From: Grammothele lineata
Taxonomy: Eukaryota > Basidiomycota > Agaricomycetes > Polyporales > Polyporaceae
Assembly (NCBI GenBank): GCA_002150815.3
Contig: NDFF03000370.1
Span: 558,001-622,000, forward strand
Length of the DNA stretch: 64,000 bases
Direction: 5' to 3'
Position 1 is the stretch's first letter. Each line of letters starts with the position of its first letter. This document shows, in pieces, positions 23,052 through 37,100 of this stretch. A program made the position numbers and the translations under genes. The notes under the pieces are model-generated. The model was not told the origin of the DNA. It was given only the letters and a program-made list of their open reading frames with translations, and ran no database searches.

Positions 23052-24451
23052 GAAAACGCGCGAGAATAGACGCAGGGAGGCTCACGCTCTGTACTGGGAC
23101 GGCTGGCCACTGTCGGACATTGTTTGGAGACACCGTGACTGCGCTCGGGCGTGTATGCAGCTCTGGACTGACGAGCGGAGAGGTCGCGGGAGCGCGTCGT
23201 GGTGGGGGGAAGGAGGGAGGCCCAAGAACGTTCGCAGCGGGGCGCGATATGCTCACGTCGGTGGCGCTCAAGCGAGCAGGGACTGCTCCCGTCGGACTGC
23301 TTCTGGTTCTGATGCACACATGACCAGCTGCTCCCGCCGTTCATCTTGTTGGGCATCCCGCCCCCGCCTCCGCCCGTGGCAACCCGCCTCTCTCTCCTTT
23401 CTTTCTCGCGTTCCTCGTCGCCGCGTTCCTTTGTCTGCCCTTCTACATATGAATGGCTGCATTTTGAGAACTCCCTAAACGGTCATTTTGACAAGGCTAT
23501 TCAAATTACACGGTCATGTGATACGCGTCATAGCTCGTAAAGACTGAGGCACACTATCATTCGAGGTGAACTCCATATTGCTATAAAACTTGTGTGTCTA
23601 CGACTTCACTGCCATATGCCATTTGATGCCATCCATCCTCATCGCGATTAATGTATATAGACACTGAACGGTGTTCCAGAGCTCAAACAATCTCGACATT
23701 ATCGATATACTGTCGATTTACGTGGGGCCTTTCGTACATGCAGCGCCCTTGATCATGTCCCATGAACCGGAAAGTACGTCGCACAGAGAGGAAATAGATT
23801 CTGTGGATTCTGCTTCTCCACTACTTCGATGGCTGTGTCCAGTCAAGAACAACTGCATGAAGCCAGCGGCCAACGAGAACCTCCTGATTACTTCTTCGAT
23901 CGTTTCCTCGGGCCCCGGTCAGTAGCTTACTAGTTGTTCCTCTCTTCTTACTGTGCATAAACATTCTACCACTGAATCATCAGTCCTGCAGTTTACCCGA
24001 CACTGCTTCTTACCATGTAGTATGTACCATCAGGCTAGTCAGCGTACTAGTGCCTTGAGCAACGAGCTTGACTAGAAGTGACTCCACTTGCCCATGTCCC
24101 CGTCCATGGTCCTGGGTTTTCGGACGTTGCTAGGCCGATCTCCGAGTGTATTCATATGCGTTTCAACCCTTGCCAAGGTCGGTCTACTTTCTATAAACTT
24201 AGTGATAGAGTCGTGAAGCGCTCGATGGCGTGAAGGTCACATGACGGCGCCTCCAATGACTCAAGTCAAGTTTTTGGAGTTCTTGAAAAGGCCGGCTCCT
24301 TCGGCACGTCTCCTCTCCATCTTTTCTCCTTCCTCCTCTCTCCGCACGCCGCCTCCTGCAAACGTCCTCACACATCCCCTCGCACGCCGCGCATCCTCGT
24401 TCCAACGCACACACTTCCTCCCTCTCCCCCCGCAACCAAAAACACACCAAG
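23052..24451. other. Divergent intergenic region NIPA / homocitrate synthase
   Basis: About 1.4 kb with no convincing gene. The left half is GC-rich. The 150 bases before 24452 form a long C/T-rich leader that fits a highly expressed biosynthetic gene. A 56-codon open frame at 23755-23925 was considered and not accepted. Confidence 0.45.
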
Positions 24452-26322
<1,871 letters not shown>

Positions 26323-26941
26323 GGCCCGCGCCGCGGCTCGGTCGCGAGCTTGCAAAAGGCCTGAACAAGGCCACCATCCCCGATTTGCGCACACGCTCTT
26401 TGTCGCTGCCATCCACCGACATCTCTCATTCACCATCTCTCGTTGCATTGCTTTCACTTATTCTTGACCCGGAGGACGTATGTAAGAGTGGACGCAGTCA
26501 AGGGCAGCGCGCCGTTGTTTGTATGTACGGCTGCTGCAGAAATGAACATATTGTAGAGTACGACGCTGATGTCCGCTGTCGCCGGCGGTGGGTGACGGGC
26601 GTGGGGGCAGCCACCCGCAGCGCGAGTGTTAGCGGGCGGTTGGTAGCACGTGAGGGCGGGAGGAAATGTCGTGGTTGTGAGTGGATGGTGGATAGCGACG
26701 AGACTGGTCTTTGTCAGTGGTTGCGCGACAGCTTCAAGTGTTGGGAGCGGTTTGGTATGTCGTGGCTGGCAGTGGGCGGCGAGGGACTGGGTCGGAAATG
26801 GGGGTCGCTGGATAGGGCAGGCGAGGGCAGGCGTCGGACGATTATCTAGCCGATGGCGATAATCGAGCGGTCACGACCAGGTCACGCTCAGAGCCATGGC
26901 GCACCGGGCGAGTATATACTTCGAGCCCCAATCCGGCTGGC
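26323..26941. other. Intergenic region upstream of pyrophosphatase
   Basis: Contains the 3' end of homocitrate synthase and the promoter of the pyrophosphatase gene. A G-rich stretch lies near 26.6-26.85 kb. No gene is supported. Confidence 0.5.
26913..26918 (+). promoter_or_regulatory. TATA box of the pyrophosphatase gene
   Basis: Sequence tatata only 29 bases before the first in-frame ATG (26942). Initiation 25-40 bases downstream would start transcripts at or just past that ATG, so the choice of start site could decide which start codon is used. Confidence 0.6.
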
Positions 26942-28399
26942 ATGAGTGCCATCGCCCTCCGCAGAGTCTCCCAGCACCTCCGCTTCCTCTCCACGTCCAC
27001 CACCATGGCCCGTAAGTGCCCCCTCCGTCGTTGTCGCCGTTAGTGACGGCCAGCTCATCGTGCCGCCTCCGCTCCAGAATACGGCACCCGCCTCGTCGGC
27101 GCGCCCAACACCCTTGGTGAGTGCACACATTTCTCTTTCAAATCCTCGTCGTTGTACGACCACATGTCTGCGATCTCCTGCCTCTCTTTTCCCCGCCCTC
27201 TGCGCATCGCGCTGACACGTATTCCCCCGCTGCAGAGCACCGCGTGTTCATCGAGCAAAATGGCCAGGTCGTCTCGCCCTTCCACGACATCCCGCTCTTC
27301 GCGGACCAGAACAACGGCATCCTGAACATGGTCGTCGAGGTCCCCCGCTGGACCAACGCCAAGATGGAGATCTCCAAGGAGGAGGCCTTCAACCCCATCA
27401 AGCAGGACGTCAAGAAGGGCCGCCTCCGCTACGTCCGCAACTGCTTCCCTCACCACGGCTACATTTGGAACTACGGCGCGTTCCCCCAGGTGGGCGTCCT
27501 TTGCTTCTAGTCCGCGGAATGAGGAAGACTTACGGCGTTATCTGTATTGCTGCAACACTCGCGGTGACCCTCGTCCGCTGTGATTCGTCTACATTTCGGG
27601 CCGCATACACGTTTCTGTGCACGTTTCCCCATTCGCCTTCGGCCGATCCGCTTCACCCCGCGTAGACTTGGGAGGACCCTAACCAGACCCACCCTGAGAC
27701 CAAGGCCCAGGGCGACAATGACCCGCTCGACGTCTGCGAGATCGGCGAGCAGGTCGGCTACGTCGGCCAGGTCAAGCAGGTCAAGGTCCTCGGCATCATG
27801 GCCCTCCTCGATGAGGGCGAGACCGACTGGAAGGTGATCGTCATCGACGTGCGCGACCCGCTCGCGAGCCGCATGAACGACATCGAGGACGTCGAGCGCC
27901 AGCTGCCCGGCCTCATCCGCGCGACGAACGAGTGGTTCCGGATCTACAAGATCCCCGACGGCAAGCCCGAGAACAACTTCGCCTTCTCCGGCGAGGCCAA
28001 GAACAAGAAGTACGCGACCGAGATCATCCACGAGTGCCACGAGGCGTGGCGCCGCCTCGCGTCGGGCGAGACCCCGGCCAAGACGGCTTCGTACGACCTC
28101 TCGATGTGCGTGTTTCCCCCTCTTCAAACTCAAGAAGGGCGACAGCTGAATCTTGATGACGCTCGCCCTCCACAGTCGCAATGTCAGCGTCCCCAACTCT
28201 CCGGGCTACACCCGCAAGGAGGACCCGGCCTACATGAGCCTGCCTCTGGACTCGCGCAAGCCCCCCGCGCCGATCGATCCTTCCAGTACGTCTTCTCATT
28301 GCGCTTCCTTCGTACCGATTCTCCGATGTGCTAACATCTGCCTTGTCTTCCCCCTTATCAGTTTCGAAGTGGTTCTACATCGCGTCGGCTCAGGTATAG
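26942..28399 (+). CDS. IPP1: Inorganic pyrophosphatase, family I
   Basis: Soluble Mg-dependent enzyme that hydrolyses pyrophosphate to phosphate and drives biosynthetic reactions. Two in-frame starts: ATG 26942 gives [20 protein letters not shown], a basic, Ser/Thr-rich, mitochondrial-presequence-like extension; ATG 27005 sits in a stronger context (caccATGgc) and gives [20 protein letters not shown], which aligns with the yeast cytosolic Ipp1 start. Conserved blocks follow: [60 protein letters not shown], then [20 protein letters not shown] and LDVCEIG, containing the family I Asp signature. The C-terminal exons give [12 protein letters not shown]. Six or so exons. The broad coordinates use the first ATG; the second may be the major start. 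Confidence 0.94.
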
Positions 28400-28864
28400 A
28401 GTTTCAGTGATGTCACGTCGAGTTGTATAGGTACCAGAAGTAACGAAATCAATTGCTCCTCCCCCTTTGCCCTCTACAGACCGACGATGTCGTCGTGCGG
28501 TCCCGTTTTTGACGGATGAGAGACGCGGTCAATACAACATGTAATGTCAACCGTTGACACGCTTGGCTGCTATATGCTCAAACATCCTCCAATCCTCTTG
28601 ATTGAGGATTTGTCCGAAAGCTGTCTTTATTTGCGGTGTATCTTCTCGCGGGCATCTGCATTGCGCTGCACTCGTTGGCGTCTGCCTGGCGCGTGGAAGA
28701 CTGTATAGAGACAAGCGAGGTACATAAGGGCTCTCCGTGGATAACGTCACAGATTCATGAATAGCTGCGAGATAGAATACGTGCTACAAAAGTGGATGCG
28801 AGATAGAGAGAACCGTAACAGAGACTAGTGTCATTTTTGTAGCGTCGAGTCACAGCACCGATTA
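28400..28864. other. Convergent 3' intergenic region
   Basis: Region between the converging pyrophosphatase and POM152 genes. No gene, repeat or structured RNA recognised. Confidence 0.5.
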
Positions 28865-31800
28865 TCATCTCGACTTCTCCGCGCCGTCCTGCTGCGCGGG
28901 CGGGTACCTGCAGTATCTGTCCGAAATCGAGGTGATCGTCCACGTTCCTGATTGAAGAGCGGTGTCAGATGAGACGTCCGGAGCCAGAGACGGGAGCGTA
29001 AAAACGACGCACCTTCCAACGCGGAGAAGATCGAGTACTCCTTCGCCGTCACCCCAGACACGGTGTGCGTCTCGAGCACCTTGCCCTGCGCGCCCTTGCG
29101 CGGGCTCAGCTCCGCGCGCTGGTACGTGAACGTGAACGGCGGCTCGCCGATGAGCGTGAACACGATCTCCGCCTGGTCGCCCTCGTGGATGTCCTGCACG
29201 ATCCGCCGCCCGTGCCCGACCTGCGCGGACGGCAGCGCGTGCACCTGGTAGCGCAGGTCCGTCACCGCCGTCCGGCACATCCGCTGCTGGTGCGCGACGG
29301 ACGTGATCGCGAACTCGCCCGGGGCGTGCTGCGGCACCGACCACGGCGAGAGCGCGGCCTCGGCCGTGTGCGTGCGCGCGCCGCCGCCCGCGCGGTAGGT
29401 CACCGTCCAGGGCGGGGTGCCCTCGAGCTGGAAGGGGATCGCGTCCCCGACGCAGTAGTGCTCGCGTCGGCTGAACGGCACGATCGCCGCCGTTTCCGCG
29501 ACGTCGACCCAGAGCGCGCGCGCGAGCGGGTCGGGGGCGACCTGCGCGCACATGCTCGCGTCGCGCACGGACTCGAGCGTGAGCTGGTGCGGGCCGATCG
29601 AGCCGAAGGCGTAGTCGGGCAGGTGCACGCGCCACGCGTGCTCCCAGACCTCGACGGTCGCGGTGTGCACCGCGCTCGCGGCGAGGTTCCGGACGGAGAG
29701 TGTGAGCTGGAAGGGCGGGGTGCCCTCGAGGAGGACGACACCGTCGTCATTGGACGCATCCTGCGCCGAGAAGGCGTCGTTGAGGCAGTACGAGAGGCGG
29801 TTCGTGTTCTTGAACCGGGCCGCGGGCCGCATGAGGACCTGCTGTTCGAACAGCAGTCGCTCGGAGCGCGGGATGACCGCGTCTTTGTTCTTGGCGAGAG
29901 GGTAGGCGGCGTCACCGATCTGCTTCACCTCGTAGTAAATGCGAGTGGGCTCTGATGTGCGGAGCTGGAACCGGGTGCGAGGTTGTATGCTGCTGAACGT
30001 GGGTTGGTCAAGGAGCTTGGTCGCGCCGAGACCGTCGTCCTTTGCGATGTTGTACATGATCTGGAACGGCGGACGACCTGGAAAGATGTTCAGTTTTAGG
30101 GGTTCATTACACGAGAGGGCGACTTGCCAGTGAGGTCCAAATCAACATGATCATTTGTACCCTCACAAATAGGCGGAAGAATATGCGATCCGTTAAAGCT
30201 TTCGTAGGCGGCTTGCACGTCTGCCGAAAGCTTCGCAACAGGTCGTGGCACGTGGTCCACGCGGTATGTAGAATCGCCCTTGACCACGGTACCAGGGCAT
30301 TGCGAGTCCGATACCTCGAGGAGTTCATACGTGCCCTTGGCGTTGACACGAAGCTCGTCGTTAAGCGATTTCAGCGACGCTGTCAAGGTTCGCCCCGGAT
30401 CCTCTTCCCGACGGTACTTGACGCGCCAAGGCTAAGCGCAGAATGAGATCAGCAAGAATTCTGGTAAACTTCTATATTGCACTCACTCCATCACCTGTCA
30501 AACGCAATGGAAGCATCGCCTGTTCGTGGTCGAGTACCGTAATATGACGTTGGTCGGGCTTGCCGTAGAACTTCACCGTCGGCTATAGAACGGAGTTATC
30601 AACATGTTGTATCCTGGTTCTGCTAACATGAGGCGATACACATGAGCTAGAACTCACCAGCACACGCCGTACGTTCACCGCAATCCCGGGTACAGAGAGC
30701 GAGCGTTTGCAGCCATAAGCGTCTTCCACGCTCACTGCACGAGGTTCTCAGCAAATCATGGTCCGACTAGGTGTCGTAAGACGTACCTAGCTCCACCTCG
30801 AAAGAGCCACCGTCTTTGTCTATGGCCTTGGGAATCGGCAAGGATAACGTCTGCCTCGCGGTCTTGATGTCCCGGAAGGGAATGGTCTCCGAGCCTTTGG
30901 GGCCGACGATTTGCACCTCGATATTCCACGGTGCGGTTCCCTACACAAAGGGAAGACGTCTTAGAACGTAATGTTCGCATCAGTTGGAATTAAACTTACC
31001 CGGAGCTCTACGTAGACGTCGACTTTACTGCCTGAACAGCTGTTTATGCTCTTCTTACCCCGGCTGCCGTGAGCGGATCCGACGAAGTCTGCAGAAGGAG
31101 GTGGGTGTACATCAAGCTCGATCGCTGAGCCTGTGACGTCAATCCTCTTGTAATTCGCATCGCTGATTTGGTGAATTTTGAACGTGTAGTGTCCGCTCCG
31201 TTCCGGTTGGACAGTAAGCTCTCCGCGAGAGGTTGGGAACGTCTTGGCGGAGTCCTTGGGGGACTCCTGGTTGCGCTGCGAACGGTAGTAGACTTGGAAT
31301 GGCGGCGTTCCGTGCAATACGAGTGACGCAGAGACGCCGATGTCACCAGAGCTGAACGGGGAATACAAGGGAAATGTCAGCAACACGAAACCTCCAAAAG
31401 GTGATCTGCAAGGCTCAGTGCACGAGAGAACGAGGTCGACCATACGCACCATTCGTGGATTTTCTTCCACTCGATTTCCGCTGATGGTAATGGCCGCTCC
31501 ACTACCTTGCATGTCTCCGGGCTCAGGACGTCGCCTTCACAGAACTGACCTTTGACGCCAGTTATCGTGTACTCGCCCGGTGCGTTAGCCCGAAGGGTGA
31601 GATCCCGTCTATCTGGCTGCGTCTTGAGCGCCTTCGTCCAGCTCTTGTACCGTTTGTTAGGTTTTGAACCATCCTCAGCGGGCGGCGGGTCGTACCGCAC
31701 GGCAACTTCCCAAGGTCCATCTTCTGGATCGGCATCCACAGTTGCAATAGATAACGGTGCCTCGGATCCTATAAGAAGGGAAGCGGGCTGCCCGGGCCCG

Positions 31801-33407
31801 CAATGTTTGAATGAAACTGACGGCCGTCGCAAAACAGTTACCGAACGGGTGGTGGCTGCAAGGTGGGACTGCACGGAAGGGAGTTTGCGCAACTCCGTCG
31901 CTGAATCGAGGTCTTGGCCGGCATGTGCCACGTTCCCAAGAGAATCAGTCACAGATTCGAGCACGTAAGAATGCGTCCCAAGTGCGTCAAGTACCACCGT
32001 GAGCGGCACTCTAACTTGGGTGGGAGCCCGTTGACCGACACTGGTAAGCCTTCTCTCGTCCGCCGCGTGTACTTTCTCTTCGTGTTCGGGCCCTTCGATG
32101 CCTTCGACCATGAAAGGTTCCCGCCTGTAGCCGACTTCCCGGTACCAGCGTAGACTGAGCGGCGGAACACCGTAAATATCGATTTCCAACTGCAGTTCTT
32201 CTCCTCCGCCATTGACGAGCCTCGGGGCAGCACAGCGGGTTTCCTGAACGAGAGCTGCACTTTCCTGGGTGAATACCACGCGTGGACAGGGAACAACCGT
32301 AATTTCGCTGGGAAAAACCAGACGTGCATCTACATTGGAGTGGTCGATGACACGATCAAGTCGCAGAGTTCCGGGTTTCCCAAGACGAATGTAAGTCATG
32401 TGCTGGGTTTTCTGAAGGGAGTGCCCAGACGCTTGGGAACGGTCCTCTTCGTCTTCGTCATATTCGTCATATTCATCAAGGTCTTTCTTAGCAGCGGCAC
32501 GAACTAATTCCAGGTGGTCGACACGACTCTGCTCGATAGCTCTGAGGTCCTTCGCGGAGAGATTGACATGCTCGATTTTGCCTGAACTGCGCGATGTTTC
32601 CGAGTATGCGAGTGGTGTGAGGGTATACCTCACGTCTGAGGGGTTGGTATTGTTGAGTAGGAGAGGAATGAGGACATGGGAGTTGGGTGTAGGCAAACAA
32701 AATGTTTCAGCGTATGGATTGAGCTGCGCAGTGCTGATGGGAGACATGCGAACGGTGTGTTGACCGAGCAGGTGGGTGTCCCTCCCGCCAATAGGAAGGC
32801 CAAAGTCAGGAAGATAGTCCCAGATGGATGTCCCAGCTGCTGCATAATCTACAATTATGCGAAGGAATGTCTGTCCCTTAGCTAACCGCAACATTATATG
32901 TGAGAGCATGCGAACGCACCTGACGACCCCGCTAGCCTTGACCCTCCACCTCCAAGATTGATAGAAATACCTCCAAACGCGAGACCATCGAATATCCATA
33001 GGGAAATGATTTGGAGCGCCACAACCGCCGTGCTATACCTCAGGCGCGGTATGCGAAGCCACGATAGGACTGCACAGAAGAGAAAGTCGACGAACATCCA
33101 TTTCCTCGCAAATGATTGAGGGGAGTCGCTAGGCCAGAACCAATATCGTGTGAGGTCAAATACCTTGATAGCCTGATTACAGAATCTGGGTTAGCAAGAC
33201 GTTCTGTACGCGTTGGCGCGCCATGTTCAGTGAAGCGTTCAATGCGCATGCACCCAAAGGTCACTGAAGCGGCAAGACACATACTTGGCATGCAACACCC
33301 AGACTCAGGATGTATCTTCTCTGGTCCGGAACTTCTATGTACTTCTCCGGTATTCGTGGTTGGGAGCCCGGAGGGGTGCTGCTAGGAGCAGGCTTGTTAG
33401 AGGACAT
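28865..33407 (-). CDS. POM152: Nucleoporin POM152 (nuclear pore membrane ring)
   Basis: Integral membrane nucleoporin of the pore membrane ring, with a cytoplasmic/pore N-terminus, membrane helices and a lumenal chain of Ig-like repeats. The first exon starts at 33407: MSSNKPAPSS, then PEKYIEVPDQRRYILSLGVA joined to AIKVFDLTRYWFWPSDSPQS, the usual POM152 opening. Helices follow (FVDFLFCAVLSWL, AVVALQIISLWIFDGLAF). Lumenal repeats recur with a GxPPF/W core: DIYGVPPLSLRWYREVGYRR, DPEDGPWEVAVRYDPPP, LHGTPPFQVYYRSQRNQESP, LEGTPPFQLTLSVRNLAASA, LEGTPPWTVTYRAGGGARTH and LIGEPPFTFTYQRAELSPRK. The C-terminus TWTITSISDRYCRYPP matches the family, before DGAEKSR. At least ten exons, some with poorly fixed edges between 30.0 and 31.4 kb. 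An acidic run (DEYDEYDEDEED) lies near 32.45 kb. Confidence 0.92.
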
Positions 33408-34104
33408 TGGAGGGCCCTGCTAGTTACGATGATTCAACGAGATTTCGATAGCGTATTGGCAGGGAGGGGGTTTCAAGTCGTTCGGCGTGCCCAGGTGCGT
33501 TAAGATGTCGTGAGGAGAGAGCGAGGAACGGTCATGAGAGTGTAGAACACGGCGGTGGCAGACAATGGCGCGGCCGTGACGCGCCTTCCAGTACCATGCA
33601 CGTGATCGAGGGGAGGACGCGAGATCGCCACAAGGCAATAAGCGCCCATATACTCAAGCTCCTTGGGCTCGAACAGGTCGAACGTGCACACTGCGACCTT
33701 AGAGTCCATGGCTTCAAGTCGAACTCGTGGCTTCTACTGGATAGTCACACAAACGTATATGTGCGATGAGATATATCCAAGGTACATGATATAACAGCAT
33801 AGCCTGCGATACAACTAGTACTACTGTACTAACGCAACAACAGCAATCACCATCGACAGCTGGCCATGAGAAGTAACGATTCACGACGTGCATGCTAAGC
33901 TAGATCAAATGTAACGTATCAAGTGAGAGGACAAGGAGCGACAACGAAGAGCTAGATAGCAAGACTTCCGGAGTGTGATACACATGAGGGATGAGAGAAA
34001 TTGAACTCTATGGTGATCTATAACAAAGAAAATGCGGAAAAATACACGCGCATGGGGAGCGATTAAGTGTTCGAGGCAGGGAACGTGGGTAACTACAAGT
34101 CCAA
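33408..34104. other. Intergenic region between POM152 and the NRPS-like gene
   Basis: About 700 bp carrying the POM152 promoter and the 3' UTR of the upstream gene on the same strand. A 69-codon open frame on the minus strand (33500-33709) has no recognisable similarity and is not called. Confidence 0.45.
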
Positions 34105-37100
34105 TCAAGAGTACCGAGAGTGACGCATCGTCTCCGCAGCGTCCAGCATACCGTCAAGCCGTCGCCGAACCTCGCGCAGCTCACGTTGATGATCCTCGAT
34201 CTTTCGGTCAAGCTGGCGCTTTTCGTCCTCGAGCTCATCATGTACACGCTGAAGCTTGCGATAACGCGTGCCGAGCTTCAGGGTCGATAGGAGCTGGAAC
34301 GTTGACTGACGCCGGATGTACGTCTCGTCATCTAGCCGATGTGCGGGCCAGCCGGCGTAAACGCCGCCAGACTCCGCGATCTCGCCCGACGTGAGAAGGG
34401 TATGTTCGAGAAGCATTGACCCGTCTTCCATGTTCGCCCCCGACAAGAGACGAGAGCCGGAGCGCAGCGCAGATCTATCGTGGGGAAGTCAGCAATGAAG
34501 CGTTAGTGTGGGAGGGACTGCGGAAGACGTACGAAGAGCCGATGTTGAGTTGGTTCAGAGAGAAGTTCCCGCGAGAGTTGATGTGCGCGACAACGGAGCA
34601 GTCATCCAGCGCGACGCGGTCCCCAAGTTCCACCAGATCGGGCTCGGTCATAAGCCCGACGCGGCCGCCCGCGAAAATCGCGCAGTCGCGTCCAACCTTC
34701 GCACCGAGTGCACGGAAGAACCACACGATGTACGCAGACCCGCTGATCGCCCCGAGGATACCGCCGATGCCGTAGCCCCTGTAGAGAGGCTTGGAGAGGA
34801 CGAGGTGAAGCTGCCAGCGCTGGCAGTACGAACTCTTGTCCCAGTCGTAGCTGCCCTGCCGGCGTCGGCCGATGATGATCCACTTTGTCCCGATAGCCCA
34901 CAACATAGCGACGATGGCTTGAAGAGTGAGCGTAGCAACGAACCAAGCACCAATGAGCCCAAAAGCAACGAAAATCTGGCGGGGGCCGTCGGCGAAGAGG
35001 TGGAGCTGGGGAAGGTGGATCCGAAGGAGGTTGAGGACTTGAGTGCCAACGACAGCGGCGATCGACCAGTACCCCGCGCAGACGATCGCGACGGTGATGT
35101 TGATAGCGACGAGCATGATGTAGGGGAAGACGAAGAACGACGCCTCGCGCTTGTAGAACGCGCGACCGAAGGGGGTGATTGTCGGGAAGCCGTCGTCTGC
35201 CTCCTTGCTGCCCATCTTGAAACATACCGCCTCGCCACGCTCCGAGCCCATCCATACCGACCCATCCTCGTACGTCGTGTCCCGCTTGGCGAGCGCCCCC
35301 GAGCCCATGATCGTACGCTTTCCTACGGTGGTCCCTGGCAGGAGAACGACGCGATCGGCGATCATAGCGCCCGCCTTAACCACGACACGGCCCGAGCCGA
35401 TCCCATCGGTCGTGAACACCTCAGACCTGGAGCCGAACACGACGTCGTCGCCGACTTCGAAGAGCTCAGGATCGGGGCAGTAGACTCCGGAACCGGGCCA
35501 GTAGACGCGCTTGCCGACCTTTGCGCCCATGGCACGCCATATCATGGACGTGACCTCGTAGTGCGAGCCAACGATGTCGTACGCGCGCTTGAGGGCAGCC
35601 TGGCTGAGGAGGTTGTGGTTAATGTAACGGCGAAGGAGTGCCCACTGAGACGCGTCGGCGTTCAAACCCGAGCGGTTGAGACCCATGATGCGCTTGAGGA
35701 TGATACCGAAGATAAGCTGAAGGACGGGTGGGAAGACGACACGAATAATGCGGGCGAGACTGTGCCATGCGACACGGGTGGGCGAGGCGAACCAGATGAT
35801 GACACGCTCGAAGTTAGTGACGCCGCCGGGAGGTGCTGGCTGAGAGAGGAGGATGAACAGAGCGGCGAACCAAGGCACGTAGGCGGCAATTTTGACGAGA
35901 AGGATGATGGGGCCCGCGACGAATATCTTCAACGCCCAATGCGGCTGAGGAATAGCCGACCGGTTGTATTGTGCGTAGCCATCGGGGGAGGGCTGATCGT
36001 GTGAGGAAGCATGGGGCCCATACGTCGCACCGTCGGGGATCACGGTGCCCGGAGCCAGCTGAGTGTACGTGTTGACCGTCGCGCCACGGCCGATGACGAT
36101 ACTGTCCAGGCGGAAGTAGCCGTCGCGCTCGACGCAGAAGCCACGAACGAGCGAGTTGTCGATACGGGCGCCGGAGTGGAGAGTGAGCAGGTCGTATTCG
36201 CCGAGACGCGCCTTCGGGTCGATGTAGACGTCCTTCCCGATGCGCGCACCGAGCATGCGGTAGTAGACGATCTCGAGCCACGGGTGCATCGAGAAGATGC
36301 CACGTCCCAAAATTCTCAGCACCTGGTTAGTGATCCACCACCGGAGGTGATAGTTGCTCCAAAAGCGGTACGTCCCGGGCTTGTAACGACCGATGACAAT
36401 CCACTTGAACGCAATGGCGAACAGCGGCAACACGATCCTCGCGGCCAGGCGGGAGGCGATGATAGCCACGAGAAGCGATCCGACACGCTGCCAGTAGCTT
36501 CCTGAGATGAAACTCGTGAACAGAGAAAGGATGAACACGATTCCGGTCCACGTGAACGCTGCCTTCAGCGGGTAGAGGAAGACCAGCGGGATGGCCTGAA
36601 CGAGAAGGGAGACGGGGTGGTTTTGGCCGCGCCCACGACTGTCGGCGCCGCCGCCAACGGCGAACTCGAGGGCCGGAAGGTCGAGCGTGCTAGAAGCCGA
36701 CTTCTGAGACGACGCAGTAGAGTTGCCTTTCATCGGTGTGTTAACCGCCGTCTTGTCCAGAGCATCCCGCGCCGCAGCCTCATCCGCCTCCACGAGCGTC
36801 GTGATCCCGTTGATCGTGCTGTGTGTGAAGATGGACGGGACGCGCACAGTCGCACCAGTCTCTTTCCGGATGAGATGCGCGAGTCGGCCTAAAAGCAAGG
36901 AGTTACCACCTAGCAGGAAGAAATCGCTGTCACCGTTGATGGATGCAGGGTCCTTGTCGAGAAGCTCTGCTACGATGTTGCGTACGACGAGCGCGCGAGG
37001 CGACATCCCGGAGGCGTTACGCTGCGCAACACGGGCCTCCATCGCCTCCCAATCCACGGCCCCATCCCCGCGGGTTGCGAGCCGCTCGGAGAAGACGTGG

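Noticed and set aside
23755..23925. Short open frame of 56 codons in the NIPA/homocitrate synthase intergenic region
   Set aside because: It has an ATG and a stop but no recognisable motif, promoter or codon bias; chance occurrence is likely.
29065..29955. 296-codon plus-strand open frame inside POM152
   Set aside because: Arg/Val/Asp-rich shadow of the POM152 Ig-like repeats; no natural protein motifs.
33500..33709. 69-codon minus-strand frame upstream of POM152 (MDSKVAVCTFDLFEPKELEY)
   Set aside because: Looks slightly protein-like, but it is short, matches nothing I know and does not splice onto the POM152 start, which is fixed by its conserved first exon.
34508..36004. 498-codon open frame on the plus strand inside the NRPS-like gene
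   Set aside because: It is antisense to a region with clear membrane and hexapeptide motifs; long antisense frames arise from the strong third-position GC bias.
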